Assembly: GCA_963762575.1 (NCBI GenBank)
Contig: CAVXLL010000001.1
Span: 620,001-684,000, forward strand
Direction: 5' to 3'
DNA: 64,000 nucleotides
From: AP-15 sp963762575
Lineage (GTDB): Bacteria; Pseudomonadota; Alphaproteobacteria; ATCC43930; CGMCC-115725
Below, in pieces: positions 53,201-61,096 of the stretch. Each line of letters starts with the position of its first letter. The first letter of the stretch is position 1. The translations under genes and the position numbers were made by a program. The notes under the pieces were generated by a model. That model ran no database searches, had not been told where the DNA came from, and saw nothing but the letters and a program-made list of their open reading frames with translations.

Positions 53201-54130
53201 TGTCCGAATCTTAATCGTATAGGTTGCATCAAAGTCAGGCGAGTCTCCTAATGAGCAGCTGCACGGAGGCGATGTAAACCCAGACTTTGGCACTGGCGAT
53301 CGAAGTCTCGAAATCCTTGGCCAGGCGGCGGTTTCGATTGAGCCAAGCCAGGGTTCGTTCGACGACCCAGCGACGCGGCAGCAGTTTAAAGCCGGCGGCA
53401 TCAGCGGCGCGTTTGACGATCTCGATGGTCCAGTGGCCGAATTTGGCGAGCGCCTCGCGCAGGTTGGGGCCGTTGTAGACACTGTCGGCGAAAAGATGGC
53501 GTAGCCAGGGAAACAACTGGTGGATGGCCTCAATGACCAGCACGGCACCATCGCGATCTTGGACATCGGCGGGGTGCACCTCGGCGCCGACCAGCAGACC
53601 GCCAGTATCGGTCACAATGTGGCGCTTGCGGCCTTTTACCTTCTTGGCCGCATCGTACCCCCGCGGCCCACCGCTCTCGGTCGTCTTGACCGATTGACTG
53701 TCGATGACCCCGGCCGAGGGGCTCGGTTCACGGCCCGCTGCTTCGCGTGCTTCCAGCAGCAACGCAAAATTGATCTTCTCAAACAAGCCGTCGTCTCGCC
53801 AATCGTAGAAATAACCTTGCACGGTGGTAAACGGAGGAAAGTCCTTTGGCAGCATGCGCCACTGACAGCCGGTTCGCGCGATATACAAGATCGCATCCAA
53901 CACGGCCCGTAGCTCGGTCTCACGCGGCCGACCCAAACGCTTTACTGCCGGCATGTGGGGCTCAATCAGCGCCCATTCCGCATCCGTGACATCGCTTGCG
54001 TAGCGCCGCCCCTCTCGTCCATACTTTGGCCGAGTGATTTTGGTCCACATTTTGTGCCTCGATGATTGCTTTGACACAACCATCATGCCACAACCGACTG
54101 AAATCACTCAATTCATTTTCGGTCAGCCTC
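53201..54130 (-). mobile_element. IS5-family insertion sequence, copy 2 (inverted)
   Basis: Same 930-base length and ends as copy 1, flanked by TTAG (CTAA on the element's strand) at 53197-53200 and 54131-54134. Its opposite orientation means that recombination between copies would invert the approximately 22 kb between them. Confidence 0.88.
53235..54050 (-). CDS. IS5-family transposase (copy 2)
   Basis: 271 aa, differing from copy 1 in one visible residue near the end ('IRRLA' instead of 'IRKLA', one A/G change). DDE residues intact: 'VIDSQSV', 'FADSVYNG', 'VVERTLAW'. Near-identity implies recent transposition or gene conversion. Confidence 0.93.
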   Translation of the reverse strand: MWTKITRPKYGREGRRYASDVTDAEWALIEPHMPAVKRLGRPRETELRAVLDAILYIARTGCQWRMLPKDFPPFTTVQGYFYDWRDDGLFEKINFALLLEAREAAGREPSPSAGVIDSQSVKTTESGGPRGYDAAKKVKGRKRHIVTDTGGLLVGAEVHPADVQDRDGAVLVIEAIHQLFPWLRHLFADSVYNGPNLREALAKFGHWTIEIVKRAADAAGFKLLPRRWVVERTLAWLNRNRRLAKDFETSIASAKVWVYIASVQLLIRRLA

Positions 54131-54360
54131 TTAGCGCATTCGACCGGATTCGGCATCAGCGGCCGCGATCAGGCCGGATGACCGATGCCCTGGATAAGGC
54201 GCGCACAATGGGCGAAGCGCCTTGGCCGCCTTCTGCAACGAGCACCGCATCGCGAAGCACAGATCAAAATAAGCGCGAAGTGAGCTGGACCCCGAAAATG
54301 AGACAGGTAGCTAAGGTGGAGCCCTGCCCCTAGAAAGCGCGGATAGCGCGGGAGCAGGAC

Positions 54361-54645
54361 ATGAAGCGGACACGGCAGAAGCACAGTGCGGGCTTCAAGG
54401 CTAAGGTAGCGCTGGCGGCGATCAAGGGCGACCGGACCATCGCCGAGCTGGCGGTGCATTTCGGGGTCCACCCGAACCAGATCCACAACTGGAAGAAGCA
54501 ACTGTTGGATGGTGCGGTGAGCGTCTTCGAGAGCGGCGCGTCGGCGGAGGGAGCCAGCAATGAGGCCCAGGTCGATCTTCTGTACCGGCAGATCGGCCAG
54601 TTGAAGGTCGAAAATGATTTTTTGGCACGAAAGCTCGGCAACTGA
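54361..54645 (+). CDS. IS3-family OrfA
   Basis: 94 aa. HTH_Tnp_1 domain: 'HSAGFKAKVALAAIKGDRTI', 'AELAVHFGVHPNQIHNWKKQ', then a leucine-zipper-like 'LLYRQIGQLKVENDFLARKL'. Binds the element ends; fused to OrfB by frameshifting to make the active transposase. Confidence 0.9.
   Translation: MKRTRQKHSAGFKAKVALAAIKGDRTIAELAVHFGVHPNQIHNWKKQLLDGAVSVFESGASAEGASNEAQVDLLYRQIGQLKVENDFLARKLGN
54618..54624 (+). promoter_or_regulatory. -1 programmed frameshift heptamer of the IS3 element
   Basis: T TTT TTG lies in the zero frame of orfA (codons TTT TTG). Slipping back one base enters a frame open through 'RQLSRAERRAMVERINP' into orfB. The sequence and frame geometry match IS3 control. Confidence 0.75.
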
Positions 54646-54665
54646 GCCGGGCGGAACGGCGCGCG

Positions 54666-55694
54666 ATGGTCGAGCGCATCAACCCCGCGCTGCCAATATC
54701 CCAGCAATGCCGGTTGCTGGTGCTGCCCCGCTCGTCAGTGTACCGCAAGCCCGCCGAGGTCAGCGCGGAAGATCTTGCGATTATGGCGCTGATCGATCGG
54801 CACTATCTGGCCCGGCCCTATTACGGCTCGCGCCGGATGGCGGCGTGGCTGGCAAGCCAAGGCCGTCACGTCAACCGCAAGCGGGTGCAGCGCCTGATGC
54901 GGCTGCTGGGACTGGCAGCGATCTACCAGCGCCCGAATACCAGCAAGCCGGCAACGGCGCACAAGATCTATCCGTACCTGCTGCGCGGGCTGGCGATCGA
55001 CCGGGTCAATCAGGTCTGGTGCTCCGACATTACCTACATCCCGATGGCCAAGGGCTTTCTCTACCTGGTGGTGATCATGGACTGGGTGAGCCGCGCGGTG
55101 CTGGCCTGGCGCCTCTCCAACGCGCTCGACGCCGATTTTTGTGTCGAGGCGCTCGAGGAAGCGCGCTCGCGCTATGGCCGACCGGAAATCTTCAATACCG
55201 ACCAAGGCAGCCAGTTCACCAGTGACGATTTTACCGGCACCCTGAAGCAGCATGGCGTCACAATCAGCATGGACGGCAAGGGCCGGTGCATGGACAATAT
55301 CTTCGTCGAGCGGCTGTGGCGCAGTCTCAAATATGAGGAGGTCTGTCTCCATGCTTATGCGACAGTCGCCGAAGCCAAGGCCGGCATTGGCACCTGGCTG
55401 GATTTTTACAACACCGAGCGCCAACACCAGAGCCTCGGCTATTGCACGCCGCGGCAAATTTACCAGGAAGGCCTGTGGATATGTGGACGATCGGCGTTGC
55501 CGACCGGCTGCGCTTCCCCCGCTTCCCGAGCGAGCTCGGAAGGCGGGGAAATGCTCACCTTCGCCCACATACCCACAGGCACCACCGTCAACACAACGAT
55601 TGATGTTGATCATGCAAAAAGCAGAGGCGTTGCACCAGCCACTGCACCGACAATGATCGGAGCCGACATCGAAACCGGCGGGGCTACACCTTAA
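54666..55694 (+). CDS. IS3-family OrfB integrase-type transposase
   Basis: 342 aa. The rve DDE core is complete: Asp in 'WCSDITYIPM', Asp in 'FNTDQGSQFTSDD', Glu in 'DNIFVERLWRSLKYEEV'. The HTH_21 region 'YYGSRRMAAWLASQGRHVNR' precedes it. After the usual end 'LGYCTPRQIYQEG' an unusual tail of about 75 residues follows ('LTFAHIPTGTTVNTTIDVDH', ending 'DIETGGATP'). The same tail occurs in the decayed copy at 43474, so it belongs to this IS type. Confidence 0.92.
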   Translation: MVERINPALPISQQCRLLVLPRSSVYRKPAEVSAEDLAIMALIDRHYLARPYYGSRRMAAWLASQGRHVNRKRVQRLMRLLGLAAIYQRPNTSKPATAHKIYPYLLRGLAIDRVNQVWCSDITYIPMAKGFLYLVVIMDWVSRAVLAWRLSNALDADFCVEALEEARSRYGRPEIFNTDQGSQFTSDDFTGTLKQHGVTISMDGKGRCMDNIFVERLWRSLKYEEVCLHAYATVAEAKAGIGTWLDFYNTERQHQSLGYCTPRQIYQEGLWICGRSALPTGCASPASRASSEGGEMLTFAHIPTGTTVNTTIDVDHAKSRGVAPATAPTMIGADIETGGATP

Positions 55695-55733
55695 GAAGCG
55701 GCTCTGGCTGTCTCACAAACGGGGTCCACCTCA

Positions 55734-56098
55734 AAGGCGCGACAAATGAACGCGGCAGTGGTACCGCTTCCTCGTTCCCAGCATGGTCCGCCTCCGCGTG
55801 CTCCGTGATGGATCCTCGACGATATGCGAAGCTCGTGGTCAGGCTGCGAGCGCCATTCGCACCAACGTGGGAGGCACTTGTATCGAGTGCGACATCCCCA
55901 GAAATAACTCCTGATGGACACGGACGTCGAGTTCCAGCGCCGGGCGAGGGGGGCAATTATCGCTTAGGCTCCCGACAGCACCCATCGCCGCTCGAGCTGA
56001 TTGCCATAGACGCTAAAACGATCGACAATTTGCATCTCTCAGACAATCGTTTCCCGGTTTTCCTGCTCAGCGAAAACCCAAGCAAGAGGAGAAGGCGA
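55734..56098. other. 365-base gap before the SxtJ operon
   Basis: The SxtJ reading frame is open back to 55805, but that part shows no homology or membrane character and no good start. I see no other gene. The promoter of the SxtJ-carbamoyltransferase operon should be here. Confidence 0.45.
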
Positions 56099-56542
56099 GT
56101 GAGCCAAGATTTCTCACTGCACGAAAACTATCGTGACGAGGAGTCGACCCAGCCGGGTACCGACCGGGCGTTCGGCTGCACCGTCGGCTCCGTCTTGATG
56201 GTGATCGGCGCAGCAAAAGCGTTTGTGGCGGGAGCGCTTCCTCTGCTCGCCTGCTTGATCTTCGCCGTTGGCGCGGTGCTGTTGTTGCTTGGCATCGTCG
56301 CACCCTCGCGCTTGTCGGCGCTTAACAGAATCTGGTTGAAGATGGGCACCGTAATTGCGAAGGTAGTCAATCCAATCGCCTTGCTGTTGTTATTCTTTTT
56401 TGTGGTAACGCCGATGGCCCTTTTAATGCGCATAGCAGGCAAGAGGCCATTGCGGCTCGCTCCCGATCCTCGGGCGTCCAGCTACTGGATCTACCGTCAC
56501 GCACTCCAGGGCGAGGCGTCGAGTATGAAGCGGCAGTTCTGA
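56099..56542 (+). CDS. SxtJ family membrane protein
   Basis: 147 aa from a GTG at 56099 ('SQDFSLHENY'), preceded by AAGAGGAGAAGG. Two hydrophobic pairs are visible: 'CTVGSVLMVIGAAKAFVAGA' with 'LPLLACLIFAVGAVLLLLGI', and 'VVNPIALLLLFFFVVTPMAL'. The 'FG.TVG...L...' opening and 'RLSALNRIWLKMG' are typical of SxtJ proteins, which accompany NodU/TobZ-type carbamoyltransferases. Biochemical role unknown. Followed after 11 bases by the DUF5989 gene. A decayed copy of its N-terminal half sits at 63378-63590. Confidence 0.82.
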   Translation: MSQDFSLHENYRDEESTQPGTDRAFGCTVGSVLMVIGAAKAFVAGALPLLACLIFAVGAVLLLLGIVAPSRLSALNRIWLKMGTVIAKVVNPIALLLLFFFVVTPMALLMRIAGKRPLRLAPDPRASSYWIYRHALQGEASSMKRQF

Positions 56543-56553
56543 AGGAAATCTCG

Positions 56554-56706
56554 ATGGGCAACTTTGTGGTTGAGTTCTGGTCCTTCTTGCGCGTTCGCAA
56601 GAAATTTTGGCTCGCCCCGATGTTGATAACCATGGCGTTGTTCGGCGCGCTGCTGATCGCAACCCAGGGCTCGGCGATCGCGCCGTTCATCTACACGCTG
56701 TTTTGA
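56554..56706 (+). CDS. DUF5989 family small membrane protein
   Basis: 50 aa: 'MGNFVVEFWSFLRVRKKFWL' then one membrane helix 'APMLITMALFGALLIATQG' and 'IAPFIYTLF'. This short protein family is regularly found between an SxtJ gene and a carbamoyltransferase gene. It probably anchors or tethers the complex at the membrane (inference). Small enough to be missed by gene callers. Confidence 0.82.
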   Translation: MGNFVVEFWSFLRVRKKFWLAPMLITMALFGALLIATQGSAIAPFIYTLF

Positions 56707-56722
56707 GACAGAGGGGAGCCGG

Positions 56723-58561
56723 ATGCGTGTTCTCGGGATTTCAGCCTTTTATCACGACAGCGCCGCGGCGCTGGTCGAGGACGGCCACATTATTGCCGCG
56801 GTGCAGGAAGAGCGCTTTACCCGCAAAAAACAGGATGCGCGCTACCCTGAGAATGCCATTCGTTATTGTCTCGAAGAAGGCCGTCTAACTCCTGACGAGC
56901 TCGATTACATCGTTTTTTACGAGAAACCGTTTGTCAAGTTTGAACGGTTGCTCGAAACTTATCTCGCCTTCGCGCCACGCGGCTTTGCTTCGTTTCGCAT
57001 GGCTTTGCCATTGTGGCTCAAGCAGAAATTATTTCAGAAAGACCTGCTTGGCAAGCGGCTCAAGGCGCGGGCACCCGACTTCGATTGGCAGCACAAGCTG
57101 CTGTTCGCCGAGCACCACCAGAGCCACGCGGCGAGCGCTTTCTATCCTTCGCCATTCGACGAGGCGCTGATCCTCACGATGGATGGCGTCGGCGAGTGGG
57201 CCACCACCAGCGTCGGGATCGGTCGAGATCACGGCATCGAGATGCTGAAGGAAATCCACTTTCCCCACTCGCTTGGCTTGCTTTACGCGGCTTTCACCTA
57301 CTATACCGGCTTCAAAGTGAATTCCGGTGAGTACAAGGTGATGGGGTTGGCGCCATATGGCGAGCCTCGATATGTCAAGGACATACTGGATCACGTAATC
57401 GACCTGAAACCGGACGGGTCGTTTCACCTCAATCAAGAATATTTCGATTATTGCGTCGGGCTACGGATGACGAACGGCAGCTTTGATCGTTTGTTCGGCG
57501 GGCCCCCGCGTGCGCCGGATGCGCTGTTGGAGCAGCGTCACATGGATCTTGCTGCCTCGATCCAAGCGGTCACCGATGAGGCGATCGTACGGATGGTCCG
57601 TAGCTTGGTGGCGGAAACCGGTTTGCGCAAACTGTGCTTGGCTGGCGGCGTTGCGCTCAATTGTGTTGCCAACGGTAAGGTTTTGCGCGACGGGGCTATC
57701 GATGCTCTTTGGGTTCAGCCAGCGGCCGGAGATGCCGGCGGCGCTCTCGGCGCCGCGCTCGCCGCTTATCACGAATTTCTCGATCAGCCGCGAAGAGTTG
57801 GAAATGTCCTTGACGGGATGCAGGGCGCCTATCTCGGACCCGGCTTTACGACCGCGGAGATCGCGGAGCGGCTGCGCAGCGCCGGGGCGGTCTTTCGGAT
57901 TGTCGAGGGCGAGGAGGCGCTAATCGGGCAAACGGTCGACGCGCTAATCGAAGAGAAGGCCGTTGGCTGGTTCCAGGGGCGGATGGAGTTCGGTCCCCGC
58001 GCGCTGGGCGCTCGGTCCATCCTCGGCGATCCGCGCTCGCCTCATATGCAGCGGCAGCTGAACCTGAAGGTCAAGTTCCGCGAGAGCTTCCGCCCCTTTG
58101 CGCCTTCCGTGTTACGGGAGGACGTGACGGAATGGTTCGAGCTGGGCGGCGACAGCCCTTACATGCTCGTTGTCGCCGACGTTCTTGAGGACCGTCGCCG
58201 CCCGGTATCGGAGGAAAACAGAAAGCTTTTTGGGATCGACAGGCTCAACACGATCCGCTCGGAAATCCCGGCGGTTACCCATGTCGACATGTCGGCGCGC
58301 ATTCAAACGGTTCATAGAGAAACCAACCCGCGCTACCACGCACTGCTGTCTGCTTTCAAGGCCCGTACCGGGTGCCCGGTTCTGGTCAACACCAGCTTCA
58401 ATGTTCGCAGCGAACCGATTGTCTGTACCCCGGAGGACGCGTTCCGCTGCTTTATGGGGACCGACATCGAACTGCTGGTTGCCGGCAATTGCGTTGCCCG
58501 CAAACAAGATCAAGATCCTTCGCTTCGCATTGATTATAGGAATGCATTCGAACCTGATTGA
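56723..58561 (+). CDS. carbamoyltransferase (NodU/CmcH/TobZ family)
   Basis: 612 aa, full length. The N-terminal Kae1-like domain opens 'MRVLGISAFYHDSAAALVED' and has the metal-binding His pair in 'FAEHHQSHAASAFYPS', then 'ILTMDGVGEWATTSVG' and 'LCLAGGVALNCVANGKV'. The C-terminal YrdC-like half has 'MEFGPRALGARSILGDPR', 'KFRESFRPFAPSVL' and 'NTSFNVRSEPIVCTPEDA'. The family makes carbamoyl-adenylate from carbamoyl phosphate and ATP and transfers carbamoyl to a sugar hydroxyl. Here the acceptor is presumably the island's glycan. It starts 16 bases after DUF5989. Confidence 0.94.
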   Translation: MRVLGISAFYHDSAAALVEDGHIIAAVQEERFTRKKQDARYPENAIRYCLEEGRLTPDELDYIVFYEKPFVKFERLLETYLAFAPRGFASFRMALPLWLKQKLFQKDLLGKRLKARAPDFDWQHKLLFAEHHQSHAASAFYPSPFDEALILTMDGVGEWATTSVGIGRDHGIEMLKEIHFPHSLGLLYAAFTYYTGFKVNSGEYKVMGLAPYGEPRYVKDILDHVIDLKPDGSFHLNQEYFDYCVGLRMTNGSFDRLFGGPPRAPDALLEQRHMDLAASIQAVTDEAIVRMVRSLVAETGLRKLCLAGGVALNCVANGKVLRDGAIDALWVQPAAGDAGGALGAALAAYHEFLDQPRRVGNVLDGMQGAYLGPGFTTAEIAERLRSAGAVFRIVEGEEALIGQTVDALIEEKAVGWFQGRMEFGPRALGARSILGDPRSPHMQRQLNLKVKFRESFRPFAPSVLREDVTEWFELGGDSPYMLVVADVLEDRRRPVSEENRKLFGIDRLNTIRSEIPAVTHVDMSARIQTVHRETNPRYHALLSAFKARTGCPVLVNTSFNVRSEPIVCTPEDAFRCFMGTDIELLVAGNCVARKQDQDPSLRIDYRNAFEPD

Positions 58562-58736
58562 TAAACCGGATATGAGCTGACGTCAGTATGGGGCAAAATT
58601 CTTTGGAGTCGGATGGTTACAGAAAACCTTCGACCCTGATTGACGATAACAAATGACTGCCCTCTCCTTGGCATGATGTGTAGGGTCCGCAACTTTTGGA
58701 TCCGCAGAGATTAGAGAACGGGGAGCGGGATCAATA

Positions 58737-59774
58737 TTGGTAATTTCAGAAACGAGAGCACAGATTTTGAATAAGCTCATCGGGAATGTCGCGCTAGTCA
58801 TCGGAAGCGTCGTTTTGTCGCTGCTAGCCGTTGAGGCTAGTCTTTGGATTTATGCGTATTTGAGAGGCGATCGTTTCCCTAATGCTTATGACGCTGAACT
58901 GGGGTGGGCCCCCAGACCGGACGTGCGGGAGCACGACTACCTATCGGGAACAATTGTCACGACCCTCGAAGACGGAACTCGGTCCAACGGTAGCGCGCAG
59001 GCTCCAAATGCGACCGAACCGATCCTCGCGGTTGGGGACTCGTTTACTTGGGGTGAACACGTCTCTGATTGGGAAACCTGGCCGGCGCAGTTAGAAAAGC
59101 TCTCCGGAAGGAGGGTAATCAACGGTGGGGTTGGCGGCTATGGCACCGATCAGGCCTTCCTGCGGGCACGGCATCTCCTCGGCCGAAATCGCTTCAGCAT
59201 TTTGATATTCAGTTTTATTCCGGGTGATATCGAACGCGGTGAATACTCGGTAATCTATCACATCGCCAAGCCTTATTTCGATTTCAAGGACGGCGGGCTG
59301 ACTTTAGAAAACGTCCCAGTACCGCCGCCTCCCCCCAAAGGGAGCGGCCTGCTCGCGACCCTAGAGCGTAGTCGACTTGTGAGTGGTGTTTTAAAGAGAA
59401 TGTCTTCAAAGTTGGATAACCCGCAAAACCCCGAGGACGGACGAGTACTCGATCAACAACAAGGGAGAGAGGTCGCCTGCGCCTTGTTTCGCGAACTCGA
59501 AAGGGTAACGAAGTCGCGCGGTTCGGAGCTGATTGTTGTATTGCAACGTCACGAGGCAGAAACCGTTGCGATGGTGACGACAGCGGAGCACGCCTTGAGT
59601 TGCTTATCAGACCCCGCCACGCGCGTTCTCGACTTGAAGCCCGCGCTGTCGGAATTGAAAGCGACGGATCTTTCGAGGTTCAAGCGATTGTATATATCGA
59701 ATGACGGGCACATGACGGCCGAAGGCAATCATTTCGTGGCGTCTGAAATCGCGAAATTTCTAAGCGAAAGGTAA
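58737..59774 (+). CDS. SGNH/GDSL-type hydrolase-like protein, membrane-anchored
   Basis: 345 aa. An N-terminal signal anchor ('NVALVIGSVVLSLLAVEASL') places the rest in the periplasm. Block I is 'ILAVGDSFTWGEHV' with the catalytic Ser, block II 'INGGVGGYGTDQAFL', and block V 'YISNDGHMTAEGNHFVASEI' with Asp-x-x-His. SGNH proteins in glycan loci remove or transfer acyl groups. The start is a TTG at 58737 after GGGAGCGGG; a later TTG at 58766 is possible. It follows the carbamoyltransferase gene by 175 bases. Confidence 0.85.
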   Translation: MVISETRAQILNKLIGNVALVIGSVVLSLLAVEASLWIYAYLRGDRFPNAYDAELGWAPRPDVREHDYLSGTIVTTLEDGTRSNGSAQAPNATEPILAVGDSFTWGEHVSDWETWPAQLEKLSGRRVINGGVGGYGTDQAFLRARHLLGRNRFSILIFSFIPGDIERGEYSVIYHIAKPYFDFKDGGLTLENVPVPPPPPKGSGLLATLERSRLVSGVLKRMSSKLDNPQNPEDGRVLDQQQGREVACALFRELERVTKSRGSELIVVLQRHEAETVAMVTTAEHALSCLSDPATRVLDLKPALSELKATDLSRFKRLYISNDGHMTAEGNHFVASEIAKFLSER

Positions 59775-60119
59775 ACGCAGCTTGATCGGGGCGTTCGAGA
59801 TTAAGAAGCAAGGCACGGCGCTGAGCGAGGCCGCGCCCGGCGCCATGGTCGCGGTAGTCAAGGCCCGGACCGCCGGCGCCGACCCAATTGTCCCCGCCGG
59901 ATCCCGCCCGTGGGGAGCGCCGGGTAACCTGATTACGCGGCACTTGGCTCGAGCATCTTTGGACATGATTTGCCATGGCCACGAGGGCAGACGGGGTGAC
60001 AAAGCAGAGCTGTTTGCAGGAAGAGCAATGGTTAAAAGCTGTGGATGGTGTCGCCGTAGAGAGGTTGCCGAGGTAAAAGACTCGGCTGTCAAATTACGGC
60101 GTGTGTGACCACCAACACA
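59775..60119. other. 345-base stretch, no recognised gene
   Basis: An open frame (59782-60108, +) begins right after the SGNH stop, but its product has no motif I recognise and it merges with IS630 remnant DNA. Treated as eroded sequence. Confidence 0.4.
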
Positions 60120-61083
60120 GATGTCGCCGTCCCTGCCATCTACAATGTCACTGGGCGGAGCGGCCAGATGATGCGCCGGGCGGGCACGAGAAAGGTGACG
60201 GTGCGGTGCTGACAGGAACGGTTCATGAGGGCGGGGGTCGCGGGTCTGTTGCGCGACAAAGACGCGGCACTCGCGCATCCCGGCGCTGCCGACAAGCGTG
60301 CACGAGCCCACGGGTGGCCTTGACGCTCGGGCGACCCGCCGGAGGAGGCCACGCATTGGTCGGCCGCGATGATGGCCTAGGCGGTCGGCATCGGCGTCAA
60401 CTCGGTGCAGCGGATCTGGCGGCCGCACGGGCTGCACGCACCGCGTGAGCCAGTTCAAGCTGTCGCGTGACCCGGATTTCGTCCCCAAGCTGCGGGACAT
60501 CATTGGGGCTCTATGTCGATCCGCCGGCGCCTGCGACCGTCCTCAGCGTCGATGAGAGATCGCGGATCCAGGCTGGACCGCACCCAGCAGGCCTGCGGCA
60601 CCATAACTCATCACTATAAGCGCGACGGCACCACGCTGTTTGCCGCGCTCGACGTGCTCGAAGGCAAGGTCATCGGCGGCTGCATGCAGCCTCACCGGCA
60701 TCAGGGAGTTCGTCCGCTTCCGCAACGCGATCGAGGCCGAAACCCCAGCCGGCAAAATCGTCCAGGTCATCCTCCACAATTACGGCAGCCACAAGCACCA
60801 CCTCAAGGTCCGGGCGTGGCTCTATCGACATCCCCGCATCGTGTACCATTAGACGCCGAAATCGCCCTCCTGGCTCAATGCCGTCGAGGGCTTCCCCGCC
60901 AGGCTTACCTGGCGACGGCTCAAGCGCGGCACCTTTCCTTTGCTCGTTGATCTCCAGGCTGCCATCAAGCGCTTCATCACCGAGACCAAGGACCGCCCCA
61001 GGGCCTTCATCTGGACCGCCGACCCCGATAAGATCGTCGCCGTCGTCAGGAGTGGGTACCAAGCGTCAGATTCGATCCACTAG
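60120..61083 (+). mobile_element. IS630-family transposase remnant (long)
   Basis: Multiple frames assemble into an IS630 transposase: 'GVNSVQRIWRPHGLHAP', 'HYKRDGTTLFAALDVLEG', 'FVRFRNAIEAETPAGKIVQV', 'SPSWLNAVEGFPARLTWRRL' and the C-terminus 'FIWTADPDKIVAVVRSGYQA'. Stops and frameshifts are frequent. It ends 13 bases before the GT-C gene. Confidence 0.82.
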
Positions 61084-61096
61084 GGAAACCTGGGGA

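Larger units (their letters stand above)
54281..55733 (+). mobile_element. IS3-family insertion sequence, intact (1453 bases)
   Basis: Inverted ends TGAGCTGGACCCCGAAAATG (left) and TGAGGTGGACCCCGTTTGTG (right, reverse), flanked by AAG at 54278-54280 and 55734-55736, the 3-base duplication normal for IS3. It carries orfA and orfB linked by a -1 frameshift signal. Positions 54135-54280 to its left contain no gene that I recognise. Confidence 0.88.

Noticed and set aside
30556..54134. Composite transposon formed by the two IS5 copies
   Set aside because: The copies are inverted and far apart, each has its own CTAA duplication, and one interrupts a gene that continues on the other side, so they inserted independently.
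60878..61096. N-terminal extension of the GT-C gene
   Set aside because: The frame is open upstream, but this stretch encodes the C-terminus of the IS630 transposase in another frame; the hydrophobic start at 61097 fits the family.
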